Shown here one piece after another: positions 16,697 to 24,714 of a DNA stretch of 64,000 bases. The DNA is from Pseudomonas entomophila (GTDB lineage Bacteria > Pseudomonadota > Gammaproteobacteria > Pseudomonadales > Pseudomonadaceae), in assembly GCF_029193575.1 (NCBI RefSeq), contig NZ_JARGCS010000036.1:186001-250000 (forward strand), given 5' to 3'. How positions within the stretch are numbered: position 1 is the first letter of the stretch; each line of letters begins with the position of its first letter. Both the position numbers and the translations under genes were made by a program. Under the pieces are notes generated by a model. That model had not been told where the DNA came from and ran no database searches. It saw nothing but the letters and a program-made list of their open reading frames with translations.

Positions 16697-19600
16697 ATGA
16701 AAAGAATGCTGATTAACGCAACTCAACCCGAAGAGTTGCGTGTAGCCCTGGTGGATGGCCAGCGCCTCTACGACCTGGATATCGAATCCGGCGCCCGTGA
16801 GCAGAAAAAAGCCAACATCTACAAGGGTAAGATCACCCGCATCGAACCCAGCCTCGAAGCCGCTTTCGTCGACTTCGGCTCCGAACGTCACGGCTTCCTG
16901 CCGCTGAAGGAAATTTCCCGCGAGTACTTCAAGAAGTCCCCCGAAGGTCGGGTGAACATCAAGGAAGTACTGAGCGAAGGCCAGGAAGTCATCGTCCAGG
17001 TCGAGAAAGAAGAACGTGGCAACAAGGGCGCCGCCCTGACCACCTTCATCAGCCTCGCCGGCCGCTACCTGGTGCTGATGCCCAACAACCCGCGCGCCGG
17101 CGGCATCTCTCGCCGCATCGAAGGCGAAGAGCGCAACGAACTGCGTGAAGCCCTGAACGGCCTGACCGTCCCCGGCGACATGGGCCTGATCGTGCGCACC
17201 GCCGGCCTCGGTCGCAGCAGCGAAGAAATGCAGTGGGACCTCGACTACCTGCTGCAGCTGTGGACCGCCATCAAGGAAGCCTCCCAGGACCGCGCCGCGC
17301 CTTTCCTGATCTATCAGGAAAGCAACGTCATCATTCGCGCCATCCGCGACTACCTGCGCCAGGACATCGGCGAAGTGCTGATCGACAGCATCGACGCCCA
17401 GGAAGAAGCCTTGACCTTCATCCGCCAGGTGATGCCGCAGTACGCCAGCAAGGTCAAGCTGTACGAAGACAGCGTGCCGCTGTTCAACCGTTTCCAGATC
17501 GAAAGCCAGATCGAGACCGCCTTCCAGCGCGTCGTCGACCTCCCCTCCGGCGGCTCCATCGTCATCGACCCGACCGAGGCCCTGGTCTCCATCGACATCA
17601 ACTCGGCGCGCGCCACCAAGGGCAGCGACATCGAGGAAACCGCCCTGCAGACCAACCTGGAGGCGGCCGAGGAAATCGCCCGCCAACTGCGCCTGCGTGA
17701 CATCGGCGGCCTGATCGTCATCGACTTCATCGACATGACCCCGGCAAAGAACCAGCGCGCCGTCGAAGAACGTGTGCGCGAGTGCCTCGAGGCAGACCGC
17801 GCGCGCGTCCAAGTCGGACGCATCTCGCGCTTCGGCCTGCTGGAAATGTCCCGCCAACGCCTGCGCCCGTCGCTGGGCGAAAGCAGCGGCATCGTCTGCC
17901 CGCGCTGCTCCGGCACCGGCATCATCCGTGACGTCGAGTCGCTGTCGCTGGCGATCCTGCGCCTGATCGAGGAAGAAGCCCTGAAGGACCGCACCGCCGA
18001 GGTACGTGCCCAGGTGCCGATCCCGGTGGCTGCGTTCCTGCTCAACGAGAAGCGCAACTCGATCACCAAGATCGAACTGCGTACTCGCGCACGCATCATC
18101 ATCCTGCCGAACGATCACCTGGAAACCCCGCACTTCGAAGTCCAGCGCCTGCGCGATGACAACCCGGACGTACTGAATAATCAGTCCAGCTACGAGATCG
18201 CCACCACCGAGACCGAAGAAGCGCCGCAACCGACCGCCACCCGCACCCTGGTTCGCCAGGAGGCCGCAGTGAAAACCGCGCCGGCCCGCGCCAACGCCCC
18301 GGTGCCGAGCACTCCGGAAGAACAGCAGCCTGTCGCCGTGGCCGCCCCGGCCCCAAGCGCACCTGAGCCAAGCCTGTTCAAAGGCCTGGTGAAGTCGCTG
18401 GTCAGCCTGTTCGCCGGCAAGGATGAGCCTGCGCCGACACCCGCTGTCAGCACCGAGAAACCTGCCGTCGAGCGCTCGCAGCGCAACGAGGAACGCCGCA
18501 ACGGCCGCCAGCAGAGCCGCAACCGCAACGGCCGCCGCGAGGAAGACCGCAAGCCGCGCGAAGAGCGCAGCGAGCGAGCGCCACGTGAAGAGCGCCAACC
18601 GCGCGAAGAACGTGCACCACGCGAGGAGCGCGCCCCACGTGAAGAACGTGCACCGCGCGAGGAGCGCACCCCACGCGAAGAACGTGCACCGCGCGAAGAG
18701 CGCGCGCCACGTCAGCCTCGCGACGACCGCCGCGCCAACCGCGAGGAGCGTGTGCGTGAGCTGCGCGAGCCGCTGGACACCGCCGTCCCAGCCGCCCGCG
18801 AAGAACGCCAGCCGCGTGAAGAGCGCGTAGCCCGCGAGGAACGCGCACCGCGTGAAGCCCGTGAAGAACGCGCACCACGCGAGGAGCGTGCCCCGCGTGA
18901 AGAACGTGCGCCACGTGAGGAGCGCGAAGAGCGCGCAACGCGTGAAGAGCGTCCAGCCCGCGAAGAACGCGCACCACGCGAGGAGCGCGAAGAGCGCGCC
19001 CCACGGGAAGAGCGCCAGCCGCGCCAGCCGCGCGAAGAGCGCCAGCCGCGTCCTGCCGAGCAGGAAGTCGAAGCCACCGGTGACGAGCCACTGCCGAACG
19101 AAGAACTGCTGCAGGACGAGCAGGAAGGCGCCGATGGCGAGCGCCCTCGTCGTCGCTCCCGCGGCCAGCGTCGCCGCAGCAACCGCCGCGAGCGCCAGCG
19201 CAATGCCAACGGTGAGCTGATCGAAGGCGGCGACGAAGACGCCGGCGAAGAGCAGCAGCCACAACAGCACCAGGCGAGCGCGCTGGGCGCCGAACTGGCC
19301 GCAGGCCTTGCCGTCACCGCCGCCGTTGCCAGCAGCAACATCAGCGCCGACGCCGAAGCCCAGGCCAACGAGCAGGCTGAACGCGCCACCGCTACCGTCG
19401 CTGAAAGCGAAGTCGCTGCGCCTGCCGAGCAGGTGGACGCCGTCGCCCAGGTCGAAGCTGTCGCTATCGCACCGGTCATTGAGCAACCGCTGAGCGAGCC
19501 CGTGGCCGCAGTCGAGCCGAGCATCGAGCCAGTGGTAGAAGCCGCACCGCAGCCAGCGGTGGAAATCGCCGCCAGCGAGCCAGCACCGGTACTGGAAGCC

Positions 19601-19996
19601 GCAGTCGAGCCTGCACCTGCCGTTGAAGTGGCTGAAGCCGAGCCGGCACCGGTCGTCGAGGCCACCCCAGTGGCAGAAGCGCCGGCAGTGGAAGCGCCAG
19701 TCGTGGAAGCCCAGCCCGAGATCGTCGAGGCCGCCGTGGTCGAAGCCGCCCCGGTAGTGGAAGAAACCCCAGCCGAACCGGCCACCATCATGCTGGCCAA
19801 CGGCCGCGCGCCGAACGACCCGCGTGAAGTGCGTCGCCGCAAGCGTGAAGCCGAAGCCGCCGCTGCCGCAGCTGCTGCCGCCGCCGAAGCCGCTACCCAG
19901 GTCAGCCCTGCGGTGGAAGCCGAAGCACCGGAGACTGCCGAACAGCAGCACCTGGCTCTGGAAACCACCGAAGAGCACAAGCCTCACCACGGTTGA
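16697..19996 (+). CDS. rne: ribonuclease E
   Basis: Endonuclease that starts mRNA decay, processes rRNA and tRNA, and scaffolds the degradosome at the membrane. 1099 residues from ATG 16697 (MKRMLINATQPEELRVALVD). The catalytic half (about 1-530) has the S1 domain, the 5' sensor, the DNase I-like part with catalytic aspartates in IDINSARATKGSDIEE and LIVIDFIDM, and the Zn-link CPRC (C401, C404). KGLVKSLVSLFAGK near residue 565 looks like the amphipathic membrane helix. The tail is low complexity: an Arg/Glu repeat block at about 613-790, then a Val/Ala/Glu/Pro-rich region, and a final ARAPNDPREVRRRKREAEA-like segment. Earlier in-frame GTG 16649 is rejected for lack of similarity. A strong terminator follows. 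Confidence 0.97.
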   Translation: MKRMLINATQPEELRVALVDGQRLYDLDIESGAREQKKANIYKGKITRIEPSLEAAFVDFGSERHGFLPLKEISREYFKKSPEGRVNIKEVLSEGQEVIVQVEKEERGNKGAALTTFISLAGRYLVLMPNNPRAGGISRRIEGEERNELREALNGLTVPGDMGLIVRTAGLGRSSEEMQWDLDYLLQLWTAIKEASQDRAAPFLIYQESNVIIRAIRDYLRQDIGEVLIDSIDAQEEALTFIRQVMPQYASKVKLYEDSVPLFNRFQIESQIETAFQRVVDLPSGGSIVIDPTEALVSIDINSARATKGSDIEETALQTNLEAAEEIARQLRLRDIGGLIVIDFIDMTPAKNQRAVEERVRECLEADRARVQVGRISRFGLLEMSRQRLRPSLGESSGIVCPRCSGTGIIRDVESLSLAILRLIEEEALKDRTAEVRAQVPIPVAAFLLNEKRNSITKIELRTRARIIILPNDHLETPHFEVQRLRDDNPDVLNNQSSYEIATTETEEAPQPTATRTLVRQEAAVKTAPARANAPVPSTPEEQQPVAVAAPAPSAPEPSLFKGLVKSLVSLFAGKDEPAPTPAVSTEKPAVERSQRNEERRNGRQQSRNRNGRREEDRKPREERSERAPREERQPREERAPREERAPREERAPREERTPREERAPREERAPRQPRDDRRANREERVRELREPLDTAVPAAREERQPREERVAREERAPREAREERAPREERAPREERAPREEREERATREERPAREERAPREEREERAPREERQPRQPREERQPRPAEQEVEATGDEPLPNEELLQDEQEGADGERPRRRSRGQRRRSNRRERQRNANGELIEGGDEDAGEEQQPQQHQASALGAELAAGLAVTAAVASSNISADAEAQANEQAERATATVAESEVAAPAEQVDAVAQVEAVAIAPVIEQPLSEPVAAVEPSIEPVVEAAPQPAVEIAASEPAPVLEAAVEPAPAVEVAEAEPAPVVEATPVAEAPAVEAPVVEAQPEIVEAAVVEAAPVVEETPAEPATIMLANGRAPNDPREVRRRKREAEAAAAAAAAAAEAATQVSPAVEAEAPETAEQQHLALETTEEHKPHHG
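18540..19060 (+). repeat. tandem Arg/Glu codon repeats inside rne
   Basis: An array of imperfect 15- to 18-bp units encoding variations of PREER and APREER, about 30 copies, broken by a few unrelated segments. The long stretches of purine and GC in register make the antisense frames open as well. Confidence 0.9.
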
Positions 19997-20012
19997 TTCC
20001 ATCGGCTGAATG

Positions 20013-20049
20013 AAAAAGCCCCGCCAGTGCGAACTGGCGGGGCTTTTTC
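20013..20049. terminator. bidirectional terminator between rne and murB
   Basis: AAAAAGCCCCGCCAGT and its complement ACTGGCGGGGCTTTTT form a perfect 16-bp stem with T runs on both strands. It serves the two converging genes rne and murB. Confidence 0.92.
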
Positions 20050-20090
20050 TTTGTGCCTGTCCCGTCGTTGATCAGGACGGGCCTGTCGAA

Positions 20091-21110
20091 TCAGTAAAGG
20101 TTGGGCTCCATCTCGAGCTCGACGCCAAACCGGGCGAGAATATCCGCCTGGATGCGCCGCGCCAGGTCATGCAACTGCGCCCCACTCGCCTGGCCATGAT
20201 TGACCAGCACCAATGACTGCAAGCGGTGCACGCCAGCATCACCATCACGATAGCCCTTCCACCCCGCCTGCTCGATCAGCCAGCCTGCGGCCAGCTTCAC
20301 CTGCCCCTCCGCCTGCGGGTAGGCCACCACGTTCGGGTGCTGCGCGCGGATGCGCTCGGCGAGCGCCGACGACACGACCGGGTTCTTGAAGAAGCTGCCG
20401 GCATTGCCCAGCTCGGCCGGATCCGGCAACTTCTCGCGGCGAATACTGCAGATGGCCTCGCTGATGGCCTGAGCAGTTGGCCGCTCGACGCCCTGCTCTC
20501 TCAGGCGCTGACGCACAGGGCCGTAGTCCAGGTGGGCCTGCAAGGCATGCCCGAGGGCGAAGCGCACGCGCAGGATCAACCAGCGCCCGGGGTTTCGCTT
20601 GAACAGGCTGTCGCGATAACCGAACGCGCACTCCTCCAGGTTGAAATCGCGCAACTCGCCGGTTTCGCGGTCCAATGCGGTCAAACCGGCGAACACGTCC
20701 TTGATCTCGACGCCATAGGCGCCGACGTTTTGCATCGGCGCTGCACCGACCGTGCCCGGGATCAGGCTAAGGTTTTCCAGCCCGCACAGCCCCTGAGCCA
20801 GGCTCCACTGCACGAATGGGTGCCAGGGCTCACCGGCCTCGGCTTCTACCACCACCCGCTCACCGTCGTCGCTGAGCACGCGTCGCCCGCGGCTGGCCAT
20901 GTGCAGCACCAGCGCATCGATGTCACGGGTCAGCAGCAGGTTGCTGCCACCACCGATGACCAACACCGGCACCTGGCGCTCGGCAGCCTGGCGCAGCGCG
21001 GCGCGTACGTCGTCATCGCTGCGCGCCTCGGTGAAGTAACGGGCGGCAACGTCGATACCGAAGGTGTTGTAGGGTTTGAGCGAAACCTGCTCCTGCCAGT
21101 GCGACGTCAT
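20091..21110 (-). CDS. murB: UDP-N-acetylenolpyruvoylglucosamine reductase
   Basis: FAD enzyme that reduces UDP-GlcNAc-enolpyruvate to UDP-MurNAc in peptidoglycan synthesis. 339 residues, type I MurB. It shows the FAD motif LVIGGGSNLLLTRD (about 51-64), LSLIPGTVGAAPMQNVGAYGVE, GYRDSLFK, and the catalytic serine in NAGSFFKNPVV. ATG 21110 overlaps the stop of the phosphatase gene by 4 nt (ATGA). Confidence 0.96.
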   Translation of the reverse strand: MTSHWQEQVSLKPYNTFGIDVAARYFTEARSDDDVRAALRQAAERQVPVLVIGGGSNLLLTRDIDALVLHMASRGRRVLSDDGERVVVEAEAGEPWHPFVQWSLAQGLCGLENLSLIPGTVGAAPMQNVGAYGVEIKDVFAGLTALDRETGELRDFNLEECAFGYRDSLFKRNPGRWLILRVRFALGHALQAHLDYGPVRQRLREQGVERPTAQAISEAICSIRREKLPDPAELGNAGSFFKNPVVSSALAERIRAQHPNVVAYPQAEGQVKLAAGWLIEQAGWKGYRDGDAGVHRLQSLVLVNHGQASGAQLHDLARRIQADILARFGVELEMEPNLY

Positions 21111-21571
21111 AACCGCCCCTTGATTTCAACGACCAGTTCACGACAGGCAGCCTCGATCAAGTCCAGGACCTGCTCGAAACCTTCGGCGCCTCCGTAGTAA
21201 GGGTCCGGCACTTCGTCCAACGCGGCGCCGTAGCGGCGCAGGAACAAATCGAGCTCGCCACTGGCATGGTGCGGGCGCAAGGCCTGCAGGTTGCGCAGGT
21301 TGCTCTTGTCCATGGCCAGGACCAGGTCGTACTCGGCAAAGTGTGCGGCCTTGACCTGCTGGGCGCGCTGGCGCGACAGGTCGTAGCCACGGGCCAACGC
21401 CGCCTTGCAGGTACGGCTATCAGGGGACTTGCCCACGTGCCAGTCGCCAGTGCCGGCGGAGGCCACATGAACCACGCCACTCAGCCCCGCCACTTCAAGC
21501 TGCCGACGCAGCACGCCTTCGGCGGTGGGCGAGCGGCAGATGTTGCCAAGGCAGACGAACAGGACGCGCAT
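21107..21571 (-). CDS. low-molecular-weight protein-tyrosine phosphatase
   Basis: 154-residue phosphatase with the CX5R active-site loop VCLGNICRS (C7, R13) at the N-terminus and the late general-acid aspartate in VPDPYYGG. ATG 21571 shares a base with the kdsB stop (TGATG). In Pseudomonas it is always found between kdsB and murB; its protein substrate is not known from sequence. Confidence 0.93.
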   Translation of the reverse strand: MRVLFVCLGNICRSPTAEGVLRRQLEVAGLSGVVHVASAGTGDWHVGKSPDSRTCKAALARGYDLSRQRAQQVKAAHFAEYDLVLAMDKSNLRNLQALRPHHASGELDLFLRRYGAALDEVPDPYYGGAEGFEQVLDLIEAACRELVVEIKGRL

Positions 21572-22335
21572 CAAGCCTCCAGCAAGCGCCGCACGCGCTC
21601 CAGGTCTTCAGGAGTGTCGACGCCCACCGCAGGCGCCTCGATGGCATCGGCCACATGGATGCGCACGCCGTGCCACAGCGCGCGCAGTTGCTCCAGCGCT
21701 TCGGTCTGTTCCAGCCAGCACGGCCCCCAACCGACGAAGTCCTGGAGGAAACCCACGCGGTAGGCGTACATGCCGATATGGCGGCGATACGGAGCGCTCT
21801 GCGGCAGTTGGCTGCGATCCTTGGCGAAGGTGTCCCGCGCCCAGGGCAACGGCGCACGGCTGAAGGTCAGGGCCAGACCGTGCTTGTCGCTGACCACCTT
21901 GACGGCGTTGGGGTTGAACACGGTTTCCGGCTCGTGGATCGGCTCGGCCAGGGTGGCGATGCCGGCTTCCGGGTGGACGGCGAGGTTGGCCGCCACCTGG
22001 TCGATGATCACCGGCGGAATCAGCGGCTCGTCGCCTTGCACGTTGACCACGATGGCATCGGCTGGCAGACCGAGGTGGGCAGCCACTTCGGCCAGACGGT
22101 CGGTGCCCGATTCATGGTCGGCGCGGGTCAGCAGCACTTCGGCGCCGAAGGCCTGGCAGGCCGCGACGATGCTGGCATCGTCGGTGGCGATCACCACGCG
22201 GCTGGCGCCGCTCTTGCGCGCCTGCTCCCACACGTGCTGGACCATCGGCTTGCCAGCGATCGGCAGCAGCGGCTTGCCCGGCAGGCGCGTGGAGCGCAGG
22301 CGGGCGGGGATCACCACGGTGAAGTTCAGGCTCAT
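21571..22335 (-). CDS. kdsB: CMP-KDO synthetase
   Basis: 3-deoxy-manno-octulosonate cytidylyltransferase, which activates KDO for LPS inner core. 254 residues starting MSLNFTVVIPARLRSTRLPG, with the nucleotide-binding RLRSTRLPGKPL, VVIATDD, VNVQGDEPLIPP and HIGMYAYR motifs. It overlaps the Trm112-like gene by 4 nt and the phosphatase gene by 1 nt. Confidence 0.96.
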   Translation of the reverse strand: MSLNFTVVIPARLRSTRLPGKPLLPIAGKPMVQHVWEQARKSGASRVVIATDDASIVAACQAFGAEVLLTRADHESGTDRLAEVAAHLGLPADAIVVNVQGDEPLIPPVIIDQVAANLAVHPEAGIATLAEPIHEPETVFNPNAVKVVSDKHGLALTFSRAPLPWARDTFAKDRSQLPQSAPYRRHIGMYAYRVGFLQDFVGWGPCWLEQTEALEQLRALWHGVRIHVADAIEAPAVGVDTPEDLERVRRLLEA

Positions 22336-22517
22336 TTGTCCAGGCGCTCGTCATCGGTCAGGGTGCGCGCTTCGCTCTCCAGCATCACCGGGATGCCATC
22401 GCGGATCGGGTAGGCCAGGCCCGCGCCCTTGCTGATCAGCTCGGTCTTGTCGGCGCTGAGCTTGAGCGGCCCCTTGGTGATCGGGCAGGCCAGGATGTCG
22501 AGCAGTTTGGTGTCCAT
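22332..22517 (-). CDS. Trm112-like small protein (DUF343)
   Basis: 61-residue protein starting MDTKLLDILACPITKGPLKL, with the family pattern LACPxTKGPL and YPIRDGIPVML. It resembles the zinc-binding Trm112 fold, but the second cysteine pair is reduced to a single N-terminal cysteine. Trm112 proteins activate methyltransferases; a bacterial role is not established. ATG 22517 is chosen over longer upstream frames, which have no similarity. It lies between lpxK and kdsB, 40 bp after lpxK. Confidence 0.9.
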   Translation of the reverse strand: MDTKLLDILACPITKGPLKLSADKTELISKGAGLAYPIRDGIPVMLESEARTLTDDERLDK

Positions 22518-22557
22518 GGAAGCGTCCTTGAGGCCGATGGCCGGAAATGGATGGGAA

Positions 22558-23568
22558 TCAGGGCTGCCGGCGCGCGGGCAACAGGCGCGCGAGTTGGTCG
22601 TCGAACCAGGCGACGAAGGCCGAAGACGGTACCGCGTCGACTGCCAGGTACCACCAGTCGTCGCCAGCGAAGGCACGGCATTTCACCGCGTCCTTCTCGG
22701 TCATCACCAGCGGCAGCGTGGGAGTGAAGGTCAGGCTGTCGACGCTGAACTGCGCATGGTCGGCAAAGGGGTGCGGCACCGGCTGCCAGTTTAGCCCCAG
22801 TAGGGTCTTGAAGAAACGTTGCGGGTTACCGATGCCGGCAACCGCATGCAGGGCTTGGCCTGCGGGGAAATGATCGAGGTCGCGGCGCTCGCCGCTGCGC
22901 AGATTGACCAGCGCACGGGGTTGCAAGCCGAAGGCGAAGGCACCCTCAGGGTCGGCGCTGGCACCGTTGTACAGCAGCGCATCGACCTCGCCCAAGCGCT
23001 CGACCGGCTCGCGCAGGGGGCCGGCGGGGAGGCAGCGGCGATTGCCCAGGCCACGGGCGGCATCGATCAATACCAGCTCCAGGTCACGGGCCAGGCGGTA
23101 GTGCTGCATGCCATCGTCACAGAGAATCAAGTCCAGTGGCTCGCTTGCCAGCAATGCCTGCACCGCACGGGCGCGATCGGGGTCGATCATCAGCGGCACG
23201 CCGGTTCGCTGGACGATCAGCAGGGGTTCGTCGCCGGCCTGCGCGGCCTCTTGTCGAGCCTCGACGCGCCAAGGCAACTGCGGCGGCTTGGCGCCATAGC
23301 CACGGCTGACCACGCCAACCTTGAGCCCCTGACGCCGACAATGCTCGATCAACCAGAGAATCATCGGCGTCTTGCCGGTGCCACCGACGGTGATGTTACC
23401 CACCACGATCACTGGCACAGGCGCCCGATAACCGGGGCGCTCGCCGCTGATGAAGCGCTCACGCTTGCGCGTCACCACGCGGCGATACAAGGCTTCCAGT
23501 GGGCGCAGCAAGGCCAGGGCCGGGTGGCCCGCGTACCAGGCGGCGAGCAAGCGATCGGTAAGGGCCAT
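22558..23568 (-). CDS. lpxK: tetraacyldisaccharide 4'-kinase LpxK
   Basis: Adds the 4'-phosphate to the lipid A precursor at the inner membrane. 336 residues with the P-loop GNITVGGTGKTPM near residue 57, the second Walker aspartate region LILCDDGMQHYRL, and the conserved VVSRGYG. N-terminal hydrophobic helix (WYAGHPALALLRPLEALY) for membrane association. The start codon overlaps the exbD stop by 1 nt; kdsB downstream supplies CMP-KDO for the same pathway. Confidence 0.95.
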   Translation of the reverse strand: MALTDRLLAAWYAGHPALALLRPLEALYRRVVTRKRERFISGERPGYRAPVPVIVVGNITVGGTGKTPMILWLIEHCRRQGLKVGVVSRGYGAKPPQLPWRVEARQEAAQAGDEPLLIVQRTGVPLMIDPDRARAVQALLASEPLDLILCDDGMQHYRLARDLELVLIDAARGLGNRRCLPAGPLREPVERLGEVDALLYNGASADPEGAFAFGLQPRALVNLRSGERRDLDHFPAGQALHAVAGIGNPQRFFKTLLGLNWQPVPHPFADHAQFSVDSLTFTPTLPLVMTEKDAVKCRAFAGDDWWYLAVDAVPSSAFVAWFDDQLARLLPARRQP

Positions 23569-24002
23569 CAGGGTGTTCCTGGGGCCGCCTCGACGGTGGT
23601 CATACGCAGTTGGCTGAAGCCGAGCTTGCCGGCGGCATCCATCGCGGTGATCACAGCCTGATGCGGGGTCTTGCCGTCGGCACTGATCGACAGCGGCAAG
23701 GTGATGTCGCCCTCGGACTCACGTTGCAGCGCCTCGGTCAGGGTCGCCAGGTCACTCTTGGGCAGCAGGTGGTTATTCACCGAATACACGCCCTCGGCGC
23801 TGATGGTGACCTCGACCCGCTTGCCCTCCTGCGCCGGAGCGGGCGCGCCGCTGGCAGCCTCGGGCAGCTCGACGCGCAGTTGCGTCTCGCGGGTGAAGGT
23901 GGTGGTGACCACGAAGAACAGCAGCAGCACGAACACCACGTCGATCAACGACGCGAGGTTGATGTCCACATTCTCGCGTTGCCGATTGCGCCGGAACTTC
24001 AC
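23568..24002 (-). CDS. exbD: ExbD/TolR family protein
   Basis: 144-residue component of an ExbB-ExbD type proton channel. It has a single transmembrane helix, about 14-36 (INLASLIDVVFVLLLFFVVTT), with the essential aspartate in LIDVVF, and a periplasmic domain. This copy, in the lpxK cluster with no tonB gene, is a paralogue; its energised partner is not known. Overlaps exbB by 4 nt. Confidence 0.93.
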   Translation of the reverse strand: MKFRRNRQRENVDINLASLIDVVFVLLLFFVVTTTFTRETQLRVELPEAASGAPAPAQEGKRVEVTISAEGVYSVNNHLLPKSDLATLTEALQRESEGDITLPLSISADGKTPHQAVITAMDAAGKLGFSQLRMTTVEAAPGTP

Positions 24003-24643
24003 GCCTTGCCTCCGGCCACCTCGACCTCGCGATCGCCCTGCAGCACCTCGACCAGCTTGATTGCCTCCTGCTCCATGCCCACCACCAGCTCATCGATGCG
24101 GCGCAGCAGGAAGCGGTGGAAGAACACCGCCGGAATACCGACCATCAGGCCAGCCGCAGTGGTGACCAAGGCCTTGGAGATACCACCGGCGAGCACGGCG
24201 GCATTGGCGGTCATCTGCGAGCCCATGAAGGCGCTGAAGATGTCGATCATGCCCAGCACCGTGCCAAGCAGGCCGAGCAGCGGCGCCATGGCGGCGATGG
24301 TACCGAGTGTACTGATGTAGCGTTCGAGCTCGTGGATGACCCGGGAGGCGGCCTCCTCGATGCACTCCTTCATGATTTCGCGGCCGTGACGGGAGTTGGC
24401 CAGGCCCGCGGCGAGGATCTCGCCCAGTGGCGAATCGGCGCGCAGGGCCTTGAGCTTGTCACTGGTCAGTTGCTTGTCCTTGATCCACATCCACACCTGG
24501 CCGAGCAGGTGTGGCGGGGTCACGCGACTGGCGCGCAGGGTCCACAGGCGCTCGGCGACGATCGCCATCGCGGCGATGGAGCTCAGAATGATCGGCAGCA
24601 TCATCCAACCGCCGGACTTGACCAATTCCCACACAGTAAGCAT
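23999..24643 (-). CDS. exbB: ExbB/TolQ/MotA family proton channel protein
   Basis: 214 residues, three transmembrane helices: near the N-terminus (WMMLPIILSSIAAMAIVAERL), and two after residue 115 (TIAAMAPLLGLLGTVLGMID and ALVTTAAGLMVGIPAVFF). The GLLGTVxGM motif is the family signature. ATG 24643 (MLTVWELVKSGG) has a GGGGG-rich ribosome site; a longer frame to 24673 is unlikely. Forms a pair with exbD. Confidence 0.93.
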   Translation of the reverse strand: MLTVWELVKSGGWMMLPIILSSIAAMAIVAERLWTLRASRVTPPHLLGQVWMWIKDKQLTSDKLKALRADSPLGEILAAGLANSRHGREIMKECIEEAASRVIHELERYISTLGTIAAMAPLLGLLGTVLGMIDIFSAFMGSQMTANAAVLAGGISKALVTTAAGLMVGIPAVFFHRFLLRRIDELVVGMEQEAIKLVEVLQGDREVEVAGGKA

Positions 24644-24714
24644 CCCCCTGGAAAAAGGCCGCCACTCTACCATAGGACCGGCGGGGGCTCATCTGCCGAA
24701 GGTCAGCCAGGCAT

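Noticed and set aside
18540..19060. Possible CRISPR or satellite array
   Set aside because: The units are in-frame codon repeats of RNase E of variable length, without unique spacers.
16430..20002. Open frame of 1190 codons antisense to rne
   Set aside because: It mirrors the RNase E gene. The repetitive GC-rich codons keep the opposite strand free of stops; the product is a low-complexity Gly/Phe/Ala/Leu string without homology.
22518..22676. Longer version of the Trm112-like protein
   Set aside because: The upstream codons lie in the lpxK 3' end and its spacer and are unlike the family.
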